Shown here in pieces: positions 1 to 10,833 of a DNA stretch of 64,000 bases. Position 1 is the first letter of the stretch, and each line of letters opens with the position of its first letter. The DNA comes from Deltaproteobacteria bacterium. Its GTDB lineage: Bacteria > Myxococcota_A > UBA9160 > UBA6930. The stretch spans positions 1 to 64,000 of the forward strand of contig JAJDAQ010000103.1 of assembly GCA_029261815.1 (NCBI GenBank), given 5' to 3'. The notes beneath the pieces are model-generated. The model searched no databases and had not been told where the DNA came from. It saw only the letters and a list, made by a program, of their open reading frames with translations. Position numbers and translations under genes: made by a program.

Positions 1-16
1 AACCGGCGGTGCGTGG

Positions 17-307
17 TTGCGCGCATTCGCCTTTGCATTGGTCCTGGCTGGCATGGGGGCGACCCCGGTCTGGGCCGGCGCGCCCGAGGGCGTGGTGAAC
101 CTGAACACGGCCACGGTCGAGCAGCTCACCCGGCTGCCCGGTGTCGGCGAAAGCCGGGCGAAGGCCATCGTGGCCCTGCGCCAGAAGCGGGGATCGTTCC
201 GCAAGGTCGACGACCTGACCGCCGTGCGCGGGATCGGTGACGCCAGTATGGCGAAGCTGCGCCCGTTCCTGGCGCTCGAAGGTCGTACGACACTGCCGCC
301 GCAGTAG
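17..307 (+). CDS. ComEA-like helix-hairpin-helix DNA-binding protein (5' end at window edge)
   Basis: Small exported protein of about 96 residues. A hydrophobic N-terminal segment ending near VWAGAP looks like a signal peptide. It is followed by a ComEA-type double helix-hairpin-helix: NLNTA, LPGVGESRAKAIV and the second hairpin VRGIGDASMAKLRPF. Proteins of this type bind double-stranded DNA without sequence specificity in the periplasm, classically during DNA uptake. The TTG at 17 is the first start visible, but the frame is open back to base 2, so the true start may lie outside the window. A strong hairpin follows the stop. Confidence 0.8.
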   Translation: MRAFAFALVLAGMGATPVWAGAPEGVVNLNTATVEQLTRLPGVGESRAKAIVALRQKRGSFRKVDDLTAVRGIGDASMAKLRPFLALEGRTTLPPQ

Positions 308-313
308 CCCGGT

Positions 314-349
314 GTCTGGAGGGGGCCACGGCTGCGGCCCCCTCCAGAC
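314..349 (+). terminator. 14-bp perfect hairpin after the ComEA-like gene
   Basis: The arms at 314-327 and 336-349 are perfectly complementary over 14 bp with an 8-base loop. There is no T-run after it, so it is either a U-tract-less terminator or an RNA-stabilising hairpin. A second, smaller hairpin (6-bp arms, 369-383) lies between it and the next gene. Confidence 0.5.
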
Positions 350-403
350 CATCCGGGTCGGCCCCATGCCCGGCGGCGCCGGGACCCGCTAGCGTCGGCG
401 GCC

Positions 404-1387
404 ATGCACGGTCGAGTTCGCAGCCAGGGAAGCCTCCGCGCGGCGAGAGTCTGCGCCGCCGTCCTCCTCCTGCTCGCGGGGGTGGGCTGCGAACGCGGAG
501 CCCCGGGTGATGCGCCGTCACCGCGAGCGGATCTCCCGCAACGCGTGATCTCGTTGAATCCGTCGCTGACGTCGATGCTGATCGCGATCGGGGCCGACGG
601 CCTGCTCGTCGGTGTCGACAGTTTCTCTGCCCAACAGCAGGAGTCGGTACGCGCGCTTCCGCAGGTGGGGGGGCTGTTCGATCCGAATCTCGAGGCGGTG
701 CTGTCACTCACGCCCGATCTCGTCGTGCTGGTTCCCAGCGTCGAGCAGCGCGGTTTTCGGGATCGTCTCGCGGCCCTGGACATCGCGGTGGGCGCGTACG
801 ACCCCGAGTCCTACGAAGAAGTTGCGGCCACGCTCGAAGCCCTGGGGCAACGGGTGGGCCGCGCCGGCGCCGCCGCAGCCCGCGCCTCGGAAGTGCGTGC
901 GATGAGAGCCGCGGTCGCCGCCCACACGCGCGATCTGCCTGAGGCCACGGCGGTGCTCGTGTTGCAGCGCGACCCGCTCTACGTCGCCGGCGGCGGAAGC
1001 TTCGTCGACGACATGATGCGCGCGGCCGGGGTCCGGAACCTCGGTGCCGAACTTGGCGACGGCTGGCCGAGCGCATCTCGCGAATGGTTGATTGCGGCCG
1101 CCCCGAAAATCCTCGTGGACACTTCCCGCGATCCGCAGCCCGCTGCTGCGTTCTGGCGACAGTGGCCGTCGATTCCGGCCGTGGCCAACGGCCGTGTCGT
1201 CACGGCCGTCGAGCGCGACATGACGTTGCCCGGACCCTGGCTCGACCGGTCGCTCCTGTACCTGCTGGAAGCCCTCCGGCCCGGCGAGCGAGAACGCTTC
1301 GAGCGGGCTGCCGGATTGCCGCGCACCGCGGACGGATTGCCGCGCACCGCGGACGGACTGCCGCACTCATCGGACAGGCGACCGTGA
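404..1387 (+). CDS. ABC transporter substrate-binding protein, BtuF/FepB-type (helical-backbone metal-chelate receptor)
   Basis: Periplasmic receptor of 327 residues for a B12-, heme- or siderophore-type importer. The N-terminus has a basic stretch, a hydrophobic run and a Cys near residue 29 in a GVGC context, so it is probably a lipoprotein although the lipobox is imperfect. The mature part carries the class III binding-protein pattern: RVISLNPSLT, a tyrosine/serine-rich first lobe, and VGGLFDPNLEAVLSLTPDLVV typical of BtuF. The gene heads a three-gene operon; its TGA overlaps the permease GTG. The C-terminus ends in three heptapeptide repeats (GLPRTAD), encoded by a 21-bp tandem repeat and probably non-functional. 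The ligand cannot be assigned from sequence. Confidence 0.85.
   Translation: MHGRVRSQGSLRAARVCAAVLLLLAGVGCERGAPGDAPSPRADLPQRVISLNPSLTSMLIAIGADGLLVGVDSFSAQQQESVRALPQVGGLFDPNLEAVLSLTPDLVVLVPSVEQRGFRDRLAALDIAVGAYDPESYEEVAATLEALGQRVGRAGAAAARASEVRAMRAAVAAHTRDLPEATAVLVLQRDPLYVAGGGSFVDDMMRAAGVRNLGAELGDGWPSASREWLIAAAPKILVDTSRDPQPAAAFWRQWPSIPAVANGRVVTAVERDMTLPGPWLDRSLLYLLEALRPGERERFERAAGLPRTADGLPRTADGLPHSSDRRP
1313..1375 (+). repeat. Three tandem 21-bp units in the 3' end of the receptor gene
   Basis: Units 1313-1333 and 1334-1354 are identical; unit 1355-1375 is diverged. They encode GLPRTAD, GLPRTAD and GLPHSSD in frame, giving a repetitive tail after the folded domain. Slippage expansion is the simplest explanation. 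Confidence 0.9.
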
Positions 1388-2397
1388 GTCCGCTGACGCC
1401 GGCGCGTGTCACCCGCAACCTGGCAGCGTTGGCCGCGACCGTGTTGGTCGCGGTTTTCGCCGGTGTAGCCCTGGGGCCGAGCGGTCTGACGCCGGGCGAA
1501 GTCGCGGCCGCGCTCCTGGGCGATGATGCGAGCGCCGCGGCCGACATCGTATGGCGGGTTCGCATCCCGCGAGTTGCGCTCGCGGCTGCCGTTGGCGCAT
1601 CGCTGGCCACCGCGGGCGTACTGTTCCAGGCGATCCTCCGGAACCCGCTCGCGGACCCCTACATCCTGGGTGTCTCCGGAGGTGCCGCGCTGGCCGGCGT
1701 CGCCGTGCTCGCCCTCGGCGGGAGCTTTGGCATTGGTTATGCGGCGGTGCCACCGGCTGCCTTCGTCGGAGCGATCGCGACCCTGTTGGGATTGCTCGCC
1801 GTCGTCGGGCCGACGGGACGGCTGTCGACGCACACGGTCCTCCTCACGGGCGTCGTCTTCAACGCGTTCGCTTCGGCCATCATCGTATTCCTGGCATCGT
1901 TGTCGGGCTTCGAAGACGGCGGGTCCATCTTCCTCTGGTTGATCGGCAGCGTCTCGGATGCGCGCGCCGACGTTGCGGGTTGGGTCGTCCTGTTCCTCGT
2001 CGTCGGCCTCGCGTGTGCGTTGCCGATGGCGCGTTCGCTCGACCTGATGGCGCTCGGCGAAGAGAGTGCCTCGGCCCTGGGCGTGGATGCCGAGCGCGTC
2101 AAACGCATCCTCCTCGTCAGCGCCTCGCTGATGGTGGGTGCGGCCGTCGCGGTGGCCGGCCTGATCGGATTCGTAGGCCTCGTCGTGCCGCACCTGCTGC
2201 GCCTCGTGCTGGGCCCCGACCACCGACAGCTGGTCCCGGCTGCCGCACTGGGCGGCGCGGCCTTCCTGGTGGTGTGCGACACGGTGGCCCGGATCATCCT
2301 GAATGGCCCGGAGCTACCGGTCGGGGCCGTCACCGCATTGGCGGGTGGGCCGTTCTTCCTCTGGTTGCTGCGGCGTTCGTCGCGCGGGGTGGCGTGA
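1384..2397 (+). CDS. FecCD-family ABC transporter permease
   Basis: Polytopic inner-membrane permease of 337 residues, usual length for BtuC/FecD. Family motifs include ILRNPLADPYILGVSGGAAL near residues 80-100 (the conserved RNPLA-P-LG signature), the coupling-helix region ALGEESASALGV, and GFVGLVVPHLLR near the C-terminus. The GTG start at 1384 overlaps the receptor stop (GTGA), which is why it is preferred over in-frame starts inside the receptor gene. The ATPase gene starts 2 bp after its stop. Together they make one import complex for a metal chelate or cobalamin. Confidence 0.93.
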   Translation: MSPLTPARVTRNLAALAATVLVAVFAGVALGPSGLTPGEVAAALLGDDASAAADIVWRVRIPRVALAAAVGASLATAGVLFQAILRNPLADPYILGVSGGAALAGVAVLALGGSFGIGYAAVPPAAFVGAIATLLGLLAVVGPTGRLSTHTVLLTGVVFNAFASAIIVFLASLSGFEDGGSIFLWLIGSVSDARADVAGWVVLFLVVGLACALPMARSLDLMALGEESASALGVDAERVKRILLVSASLMVGAAVAVAGLIGFVGLVVPHLLRLVLGPDHRQLVPAAALGGAAFLVVCDTVARIILNGPELPVGAVTALAGGPFFLWLLRRSSRGVA

Positions 2398-2399
2398 GC

Positions 2400-3158
2400 A
2401 TGCTGTCGCTGCGCGACGTCTCGGTGCGGCTCGGAGAGAGCGCCATTCTGGACGGCGTCGACCTCACCGCACTTCCCGGTGAGGTCTTGCTGCTGGCGGG
2501 TCGAAACGGCGCCGGAAAGACGACATTGCTCCGCGTGGCCGCCGGATTGTTGGCCCCGGATCGCGGCGAGGTCTTCCTCGGGGAGCAGCCGATGGCGAGC
2601 TTCCGCCGACGAGACCTCGCCCGCGAGATCGCACTCGTGCCCCAGGACACCACCGTGCCGTTTCCGTACTCGGTGTTGGAGCTGGTCCTGATGGGGCGAG
2701 CCCCCCACCTCGGGTGGTTGGGTTTCGAAACCGCGGCCGACCGCGTCCTGGCGCAAGAAGCCCTCGCGCGGTTGGGAATCGAAGGCCTGGCGGAGCGCTC
2801 GGTGCTGGCTCTTTCGGGGGGCGAGCGGCAGCTCGTCGCGATCGCGCGAGCCTTGGTGCAGGCGTCGCCGCTGCTGCTCCTCGATGAGCCCGCGGCACAC
2901 CTCGACCTTGCCCGGCGGGTCGAGCTGCGCCGGCTGCTGCGGGAGCTGGCCGCCGAGGGCCGGACCGTGGTGCTCGTGTCTCACGATCTGGCCGCGGCCG
3001 CGGCGATGGCCGACCGCGTCGCGTTGCTGGCGCAGGGTCGAATCGAGGCCGTCGGGGCGCCGGCCGAGGTCCTGGTTCCCGAGCACGTGAAGGCGACATT
3101 CGGCGTCGCCGCCCGTTGGATCGAGACCGAGGTCGGCCCGGTTCTGAGACCCGAATGA
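2400..3158 (+). CDS. ABC transporter ATP-binding protein, FecE/BtuD-type
   Basis: Cytoplasmic ATPase of 252 residues powering the importer encoded just upstream. Walker A is GRNGAGKTT near residue 35, the Q-loop is in VPQDTT, the ABC signature is LSGGE, Walker B is LLLLDEP, and the switch histidine is in VSHDL. The ATG at 2400 is 2 bp after the permease stop. It is the last gene of the operon; no clear terminator lies before enolase. Confidence 0.93.
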   Translation: MLSLRDVSVRLGESAILDGVDLTALPGEVLLLAGRNGAGKTTLLRVAAGLLAPDRGEVFLGEQPMASFRRRDLAREIALVPQDTTVPFPYSVLELVLMGRAPHLGWLGFETAADRVLAQEALARLGIEGLAERSVLALSGGERQLVAIARALVQASPLLLLDEPAAHLDLARRVELRRLLRELAAEGRTVVLVSHDLAAAAAMADRVALLAQGRIEAVGAPAEVLVPEHVKATFGVAARWIETEVGPVLRPE

Positions 3159-5269
<2,111 letters not shown>

Positions 5270-5316
5270 CGACGGCCGTGGAGCTGCGGCGTCATCGCCC
5301 CTAGCCTCTCGGCATC

Positions 5317-6411
5317 ATGCGTAGCGTTGCAGACACTCGCCCCTGCCCCGGTCTTTCGGTTCCGGTCGTCACGGTGCTGTCGCCGTCGGGCGAGCTCCTG
5401 GAAGAAGACCAACGCGCGCTGGTGCGCTTCGTGGTCCAGGAGGGCCATGGTGCCGATGTCGTCTTCGCCGCCGGCACCACGGGAGAATGGGACCGCGTGT
5501 CCCCCGAGGTCCAGCGCCGGGTGATCCAGCTCTGCGCCGAGGAAGTCTCGAAGGTGAATGCCACGCTCACGTCCGGCCGCCCCGTTGAAGCGTGGGCCGG
5601 CGTGACGGCGCATTCGCCGGAGCAGACCCTCGAGAACCTGTCCGCCGCGATCGTTGCCGGCGCTGATGCGGCTGTGCTGGCCCCCCTGTCGATCCGGGAG
5701 CTGCCCGACCCGGTGCAGTTCGTGACCCGCGATGTCGCCGATCTGCTCGACGCCGCCCCGCGTCGAATCCCCGTCTACCTCTATGACAACGCCGACATTG
5801 CGGCCGACCCGACGATCCCGCACATCCGCACGAAACAGGTCAAGGCGATGTCGCGACTCGACTTCGTGCGCGGCATCAAGGTGAGCGCGCCGCTGAAAGT
5901 GCTGGGCAACTACACACGCGCCGCCGACAACTTCCGCGAGCGCGGCGAGTTCGGGATCTACGTGGGCAACGCCCTGCTGATCTTCGACATCTTCCGACCG
6001 CGGTCCGGTTGGCTGGGCACCGCGTCCGAGCATTGGCAGAAGTGGCGCATGCGCGGCGCATTGCCGGTGGGCGTCGTGGCAGGGCCCGCGAATGCGTTGC
6101 CACGCGAATGGGCGCGTGCGTGGCAGGTGTGCCGGGCCGGAGACGCCCAGCGCATGGACGAAGTGCGCGAAGTACTCGACGCCTTCCGCGCCGCCACCCG
6201 TCAGGCCGGCGGCAAGCGCACGATCGCGTGTCTGAAGCGGGCGCTCCTCCAGCGTGGCGTGATCACGAGCGCCGCCGTTGCCGACGGGACGCCGGCTCTG
6301 GCGAAGCCGGACGCCGACCGGTTCGATGCGCTCTTCGAGGAAGTCCAGGCGTTGTCGGCGGAGCGTCTACTCGACACCTGGGTCACTCCGGCCGAAGGAG
6401 GCCTGCGGTGA
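5317..6411 (+). CDS. DapA/NanA-family class I aldolase-like protein
   Basis: 364-residue TIM-barrel protein of the dihydrodipicolinate synthase/N-acetylneuraminate lyase superfamily. Family features are FAAGTTGEWDRVS (GTTGE substrate loop), YLYDN (the tyrosine of the catalytic triad) and FVRGIKVSA, which supplies the Schiff-base lysine. It is longer than DapA (about 290) and is not the lysine-pathway copy, which sits at 19232-20104. The stop overlaps the start of a SIS-domain gene, suggesting paired action on a keto-acid sugar or sugar phosphate. Substrate unknown. Confidence 0.8.
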   Translation: MRSVADTRPCPGLSVPVVTVLSPSGELLEEDQRALVRFVVQEGHGADVVFAAGTTGEWDRVSPEVQRRVIQLCAEEVSKVNATLTSGRPVEAWAGVTAHSPEQTLENLSAAIVAGADAAVLAPLSIRELPDPVQFVTRDVADLLDAAPRRIPVYLYDNADIAADPTIPHIRTKQVKAMSRLDFVRGIKVSAPLKVLGNYTRAADNFRERGEFGIYVGNALLIFDIFRPRSGWLGTASEHWQKWRMRGALPVGVVAGPANALPREWARAWQVCRAGDAQRMDEVREVLDAFRAATRQAGGKRTIACLKRALLQRGVITSAAVADGTPALAKPDADRFDALFEEVQALSAERLLDTWVTPAEGGLR

Positions 6412-7010
6412 GCACGCCCGACCACCCGGCAACCCGCGCGTATGCGGTTGCCGTGGAAGAACTCTCGGCGCTGGGCGAGCGACTCGACCCCGCGGCGTTC
6501 GATGCCGCGGTCGGTCTCGTGCGTCATGCAGAGGAAAAGGGCGGCCGCGTACACGTGACGGGGATCGGGAAACCCGCCCACGTGGCCCAGTACGCGGCTT
6601 CGCTGCTCGCATCCACCGGTACACCGGCGACCTTCCTGCATGGCACGGAGGCGATCCATGGGAGTGCGGGCCAGTTGATGGCTGGCGACGTCGTGGTCGC
6701 GATATCGAACAGCGGCGAGACGGAGTTGCTGGCGACCGTCGACGTGGCGGTTGCGCTCGGGGCCCGTGTCATCGCGGTGACCGGGGGGACATCGTCGCCG
6801 TTGGCGGCAGCCGCCGACGTCGTGCTCGAAGCCGGCGTTGCGCGCGAGGGCGGCGGACTCGGTCTGGCACCGCGCGCGAGCGCTGCGGCGGAACTGTTGG
6901 TCGTCGCCGCACTCTCGGCCGCGCTCGAGGAGGCGAAGGGCTTCGATCGCGCCGCCTATCATGCGCGCCATCCCGCTGGAGCACTCGGGCGCAAGTCGCA
7001 GCAGGACTGA
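6408..7010 (+). CDS. SIS-domain sugar isomerase, KdsD/GutQ-like without CBS domains
   Basis: 200 residues, essentially a single sugar-isomerase fold. The motifs HVTGIGKPAHVA, FLHGTEAIHG, VVVAISNSGETELL and AYHARHPAGALGRK match arabinose-5-phosphate isomerases, including the H-P-x-G-A-L-G-R-K end. The CBS pair normally following in KdsD is missing, so the protein resembles the short KpsF/GutQ type. GTG 6408 overlaps the stop of the aldolase gene (GTGA). It likely isomerises a phosphosugar in a pathway shared with that aldolase. Confidence 0.85.
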   Translation: MSTPDHPATRAYAVAVEELSALGERLDPAAFDAAVGLVRHAEEKGGRVHVTGIGKPAHVAQYAASLLASTGTPATFLHGTEAIHGSAGQLMAGDVVVAISNSGETELLATVDVAVALGARVIAVTGGTSSPLAAAADVVLEAGVAREGGGLGLAPRASAAAELLVVAALSAALEEAKGFDRAAYHARHPAGALGRKSQQD

Positions 7011-7040
7011 CCCGAGCGGTCTTGCGGAGGGAGCCACCAC

Positions 7041-7568
7041 ATGGGCGAGCGTTCGGACGTCCTGCTGACGATCGCCGAGGTCGCGATCGCATTCGCGGGG
7101 TTCGCGAGCATCATCGTCGTCTTCTTGCGCGGTGCATCGTCGGATTGGCACCTGGTCGAGCGCCACTACTTCCTGGGCATGTTGCACGCGAGTCTCACGG
7201 CGTCGTTCTTCGCGGTGCTCGCGTTTCCGCTCCGAGAGTTCGGACTCAGCGAGACGGCCACCTGGGCGACCGTCTCCGCCGGCATGGCGCTGCAATGGTT
7301 GACCGTGTTCCAGACCATCATTGGGCCGCGAAGGGTGGCTTCGGGCGACTTGACGTGGGCGCTGCGGATCACGGTCACGGTGTACGGAGTGGGCGCGCTC
7401 GGCCTGATTGCGAACGCCGCCGGGATCGGCTTCGAACGCACGTTTGCGCCGGTATTGGCCGGTCTCGTATGGATGTTGACGGACGCCGGGCGCAACTTCT
7501 ACGGCCTGGTCGCGCCTCGCATCTTCGACGACGACAAACGTACGTTCAGACCGGGAGCTTCACGGTAA
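7041..7568 (+). CDS. Hypothetical multi-pass membrane protein
   Basis: 175 residues with four or five hydrophobic segments: IAEVAIAFAGFASIIVVF, ASLTASFFAVLAF, a third near WATVSAGMALQWL, and ALRITVTVYGVGALGLIANA. No catalytic motif is visible. A GGAGGGAG Shine-Dalgarno stands before ATG 7041. The last 23 bp overlap the 3' end of the convergent universal stress gene. Confidence 0.75.
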   Translation: MGERSDVLLTIAEVAIAFAGFASIIVVFLRGASSDWHLVERHYFLGMLHASLTASFFAVLAFPLREFGLSETATWATVSAGMALQWLTVFQTIIGPRRVASGDLTWALRITVTVYGVGALGLIANAAGIGFERTFAPVLAGLVWMLTDAGRNFYGLVAPRIFDDDKRTFRPGASR

Positions 7569-7992
7569 GCACCGCGCACGGCGCCTTCTGGACGACGCGC
7601 TCGGCGATCGAGCCGAGCAACATGTGCTTCAGGCCGGAGAGTCCGTGCGTGCCAATCACGATGAGATCGGCCCGCGCTTCGATTGCCTCGTCCTCGATCA
7701 CGGTGGCCGGGTACCCCTCACGCACGACCAGGCGCACGGCGACGCCAGACTCGCGGATCGCCCTGGCATAGCCTTCGAGATTCATCTCGGCCTCGGCTTT
7801 CACGCTTTCCCAGAAGTCCTGCGGAAGGTAGGCGCCCTCGATCTGCTGGAACTCGACAGGCAGATGGTAGGCGTGGAGAAGGATGAGTTCGGCGTCATGC
7901 ACTTCTGCGAGGTGACGGGCCCACTCGATGACGGGCGCCGCGTGGTCGGAGAAGTCGACGGGAACCAGGATGCGCTGAACGTCGATGGCCAT
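7546..7992 (-). CDS. Universal stress protein (UspA family)
   Basis: 148-residue cytoplasmic protein with the Usp fold: RILVPVDFSDHA at the N-terminus, DLIVIGTHGLSGLKHMLLGSIAERVVQKAPCAVLTV at the C-terminus. The GTHG-x(2)-G-x(9)-GS(I/V)AE pattern is the ATP-binding motif of the nucleotide-binding Usp subgroup. The ATG at 7992 gives the standard start (AIDVQRILVP); an extension to 8049 would run into the promoter space shared with the divergent diguanylate cyclase gene. Confidence 0.93.
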   Translation of the reverse strand: MAIDVQRILVPVDFSDHAAPVIEWARHLAEVHDAELILLHAYHLPVEFQQIEGAYLPQDFWESVKAEAEMNLEGYARAIRESGVAVRLVVREGYPATVIEDEAIEARADLIVIGTHGLSGLKHMLLGSIAERVVQKAPCAVLTVKLPV

Positions 7993-8048
7993 ACTCGGGA
8001 TCCTGTCCACGCCGAGCGAGCGAGTCAAGACATTTGGTCCCACGGGCA

Positions 8049-8996
8049 ATGCGTCTCAAGGGGCTCAGCCGGGGGGTCGAAATGCCGGACTCGGTCCTGC
8101 TGGAGATGCTCACCTTGTCCCGACGACGCCCCGAACCCCCTGTGTCCTATGCCGAAGAGGCGCTGCGATACCTGGTCGACGAGTTCGTCTACCTGAACAG
8201 CGAGGAACGGGACGTGCTCTTCGTGAGCCCCTCGGTCGAGTCCGTTCTGGGGTACAGCGAGTCGGAGTTCGTGCGGCTGCTTCCCCCAACGCTGCTGCAC
8301 CCGGACGACCTCGGCTCTGCGGTCGAGCACGCAAAAGGCCTGCGGGAGAAGAGCGGCGCCACCTACCGCGGACGCTTTCGCGTCCAGCATGCCGATGGCC
8401 GCTACCTCTGGTGCGAGATCACGGGGCGGAACCTGCTCGATACCGAGCTGGCCTGCGTGGTGAACACCGTACGGGACATTGGCGAGCAGGTGGCGCTCGA
8501 GGAGCAGCTCATTCTCCAGGCGCGCCACGACGAGTTGACGGGCCTGCCGAACCGGCGCTCGTTTCTCGAGCAGGCCGGCGACGCGATTCCGGAGGGCGAG
8601 AACGTGGGCATTCTCTCGATCGACCTGGACGGCTTCAAGGCCGTCAACGACTCCCTCGGACATGTCGCTGGCGACGAACTGCTCCAGCGCTTTGCACGTT
8701 CCCTACGCGGCGTTCTGCGCATCCAGGACCTGGCCGCGCGACTCGGTGGGGACGAGTTCCTCGTGTGGTGTCCGGCCATGAAGGACGCCCGTGCGCTGAG
8801 GGTGCTGGCCGAGCGGGTCCGCCAGGCCGGAAGCGGCGAGTATGCGCTCGCCATGGGCAAAGGCACGGTCACGGTCTCCGTCGGAGCCGTGCTCGGGGTT
8901 CCCGGCGACGATGTCGAGGAAATGCTGCGGTCGGCCGACAATGCCCTTTACGCCGCGAAGCGTGGCGGACGCAACCGCGTGGTCCTCGGAAACTAG
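8049..8996 (+). CDS. PAS-GGDEF diguanylate cyclase
   Basis: 315-residue protein making cyclic di-GMP. Residues about 35-155 form a PAS domain (VSPSVESVLGYSESEF, HPDD, followed by a PAC-like FRVQHADGRYLWCE). Residues about 160-315 form the GGDEF domain with DELTGLPNRRSF, DLDGFKAVNDSLGH and an intact GGDEF active-site loop. No RxxD inhibitory site precedes GGDEF in the usual position (AARLGGDEF). No membrane segment is seen. Start could be ATG 8049 or ATG 8082; the latter has a G-rich Shine-Dalgarno. Divergent from the stress-protein gene. Confidence 0.9.
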   Translation: MRLKGLSRGVEMPDSVLLEMLTLSRRRPEPPVSYAEEALRYLVDEFVYLNSEERDVLFVSPSVESVLGYSESEFVRLLPPTLLHPDDLGSAVEHAKGLREKSGATYRGRFRVQHADGRYLWCEITGRNLLDTELACVVNTVRDIGEQVALEEQLILQARHDELTGLPNRRSFLEQAGDAIPEGENVGILSIDLDGFKAVNDSLGHVAGDELLQRFARSLRGVLRIQDLAARLGGDEFLVWCPAMKDARALRVLAERVRQAGSGEYALAMGKGTVTVSVGAVLGVPGDDVEEMLRSADNALYAAKRGGRNRVVLGN

Positions 8997-9646
8997 AATC
9001 CGTCTTCGGCGGGGTCGTAGTCCACGCGGATCACGCGCGTCTGGCCCGAATAACGATTGCGCCCGAACACCACCACGCCGACGCCCTTGTACTTGTAGTC
9101 CATGCGGCTGGTGTCGGAGCCGTAGTAGTACGGGATCCAGGCCTTGCCGGTCATGTAGCTGTTCTGGCTGGTCGGTTCGCCCAGGATGTTGCGGACCTGG
9201 CCTTCGGACATGCCCATCTCGACGCGTGCGAGCGGAGTTCCCGGCACTGGCGGCCGTGCGGCCGGCTCTTCCGGCGGAGCCGGTTCGGCCTTCTTGGGTG
9301 CGGGCTTTGGCGTCGCCTTGGCCTGTTGGCGCGGCGCGGCGGCCGTTGCGGCTTCGACGGTGCGCACATAGCGCTCGGAGACGTAGCCGGTCGTTCCGTC
9401 GCCGGATTCGATGTAGAGCCAGCCTTCGGCGGCGGGCTTGGGGGCAGCGACCCGCGCGCCCTGCGCCAACGATCCAACCACGGCGCCACCGGTACTCGGC
9501 TCAGCCCGAATGTTCAGGCTCCGCGCGGTGACTTCGACCTGCGGCACGGTCGCGGTGGCGGCGCTCGAACCGCCGCTCGTCGAAGCACAGGCGCCCAGCA
9601 AGAGGGCGAAGGCGGCCAGGAAGCCAAGGGTGATGAAGCGATGCAT
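8993..9646 (-). CDS. SH3b-domain lipoprotein with BamE/SmpA-like C-terminus
   Basis: 217 residues. The start ATG 9646 follows a perfect AGGAGG. A signal peptide with lipobox LLGAC makes it a lipoprotein. An SH3b domain follows (VTARSLNIRAEPSTGGAVVGSL, GDGTTGYVSERYV), then a Pro/Ala/Lys-rich linker, then a BamE-like segment (VEMGMSEGQVRNILGEPT). Bacterial SH3 domains often bind peptidoglycan peptides, so an envelope-tethering role is likely. The stop overlaps the stop of the convergent cyclase gene by 4 bp. Confidence 0.85.
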   Translation of the reverse strand: MHRFITLGFLAAFALLLGACASTSGGSSAATATVPQVEVTARSLNIRAEPSTGGAVVGSLAQGARVAAPKPAAEGWLYIESGDGTTGYVSERYVRTVEAATAAAPRQQAKATPKPAPKKAEPAPPEEPAARPPVPGTPLARVEMGMSEGQVRNILGEPTSQNSYMTGKAWIPYYYGSDTSRMDYKYKGVGVVVFGRNRYSGQTRVIRVDYDPAEDGF

Positions 9647-9759
9647 GGGAAATCCCTCCTGTCGCAGGTCCGGGGCGGCGACGCGACCAGCATAGCCCCA
9701 CCGCGCGGCGCCGACGCGGCCAGAAGCGCGTTCGGGGGTGGGCAGGGTGAGGGGGGAAG

Positions 9760-9835
9760 TGGTGGAGCCGAGCGGGATCGAACCGCCAACCTCCGCGTTG
9801 CGAACGCGGCGCTCTCCCAATTGAGCTACGGCCCC
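9760..9835 (-). tRNA. tRNA-Ala(CGC)
   Basis: 76 nt including an encoded CCA. The acceptor stem GGGGCCG pairs with CGGCTCC and contains the G3-U70 wobble that identifies alanine tRNAs. The D arm has AGCTCAATTGGGAGAGC; the anticodon arm is CCGCG-TTCGCAA-CGCGG, giving anticodon CGC for codon GCG, which suits the GC-rich codon use. The T arm contains GGTTCGATCC. Discriminator base is A. Confidence 0.97.
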
Positions 9836-9905
9836 GAGAGGGAGCGGAGCTTACCCACCTCTGGCCCCCGGAACCACTCCCGCTTTCCCGTCCTCTTCCG
9901 TGTGA

Positions 9906-10775
9906 CTAGCTCGCGGCCCAGATCCAGGCGGCAGCCCCCCCGACCACGAGGGCACCATCCACGACCAGCCCGCCGTAGCGCTCGCCCGGCCGGTAGAAGG
10001 CCACCGTCGGAAGTGCGGCGATGGGTAAGGCAATCAACGGGAGCAACGCCGGGCCCCCGGTCCAGGCGACCCCGATGGCGAGAGCCAGGAAAGCGCTCGC
10101 CAGGTACAGGACGCGCCGTCGACCGAGCCGGCGGGCAAGGCCTTCGTTGTCGCGTAGATTCGATAGCGCCACGTTGGCCTGCAGCGTGGCGCCGACGACG
10201 AGTGCGGCGGGAAGGACGCCGGCACCCGCTTTGGCGGAAACGGCCGGGAAGCCCACGCAGACGGCCGTCCATGCCAGTGTCAGGTATGCGGGTTTCACCC
10301 ACACGAATCGTTTCAGCCGACGGTGGAACAGGCCGAGGACCGCGACGGCCGCGGCGACCCCCAGGACGCCAGGGGGCACCAACGCGCTGGCGCCAAGGGC
10401 TGCGGCGCCCGCCAGTGCCGTTTGCCAGAGCAGGGCTTTCCGATGCTTCGCGATGAAAGCGCTGCGGCCGGGCGCCGTGGAGGCGTCGCGGTCGACATCG
10501 CGCAGGCGGTCGATCGTGTAGACCACAACGGTGCCGGCGCCAGCGAGGAACAGCACCGGAAGCGCCGCAGGTTGACCCAAAGCGGCACCAGCAGCCCCGG
10601 TCAGCGCCACGGCGCCGCAGGCAACCCATCCGCTACTCCAGACGAACGACTCCGCGGCGCGAGTCAGGAAGGGGCCGGGTCCTGCGGGGCGAGTCGTGAT
10701 GGAGGTTCTCCGGCGAACGACTGCGAGTATCGCACGGCGATGCTTGCGCTGCCGAGTTGGTACCCTTGATGCCAT
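9906..10775 (-). CDS. UbiA-like polytopic membrane protein (prenyltransferase family)
   Basis: 289 residues, with seven or eight hydrophobic helices. The first acidic loop VVYTIDRLRDVDRD resembles the UbiA N/D-x(3)-D-x(3)-D prenyl-diphosphate-binding motif; the second loop LSNLRDNEGLARR is a weaker match to the second Asp motif. UbiA enzymes attach prenyl chains to aromatic or sugar acceptors in the membrane. The acceptor here is unknown. ATG 10775 is preferred because a longer start at 10889 would overlap the divergent gene. The gene lies directly beside tRNA-Ala. Confidence 0.65.
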   Translation of the reverse strand: MASRVPTRQRKHRRAILAVVRRRTSITTRPAGPGPFLTRAAESFVWSSGWVACGAVALTGAAGAALGQPAALPVLFLAGAGTVVVYTIDRLRDVDRDASTAPGRSAFIAKHRKALLWQTALAGAAALGASALVPPGVLGVAAAVAVLGLFHRRLKRFVWVKPAYLTLAWTAVCVGFPAVSAKAGAGVLPAALVVGATLQANVALSNLRDNEGLARRLGRRRVLYLASAFLALAIGVAWTGGPALLPLIALPIAALPTVAFYRPGERYGGLVVDGALVVGGAAAWIWAAS

Positions 10776-10833
10776 TCTCCGCCCGAGTGCGCGCCGTAGG
10801 GTGCGCGTTCTGGCATCCGCACCCGAGGCCTCG

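Noticed and set aside
350-403. Cobalamin riboswitch ahead of the BtuF-like gene
   Set aside because: The gap is too short and lacks a B12 box; only simple hairpins are visible.
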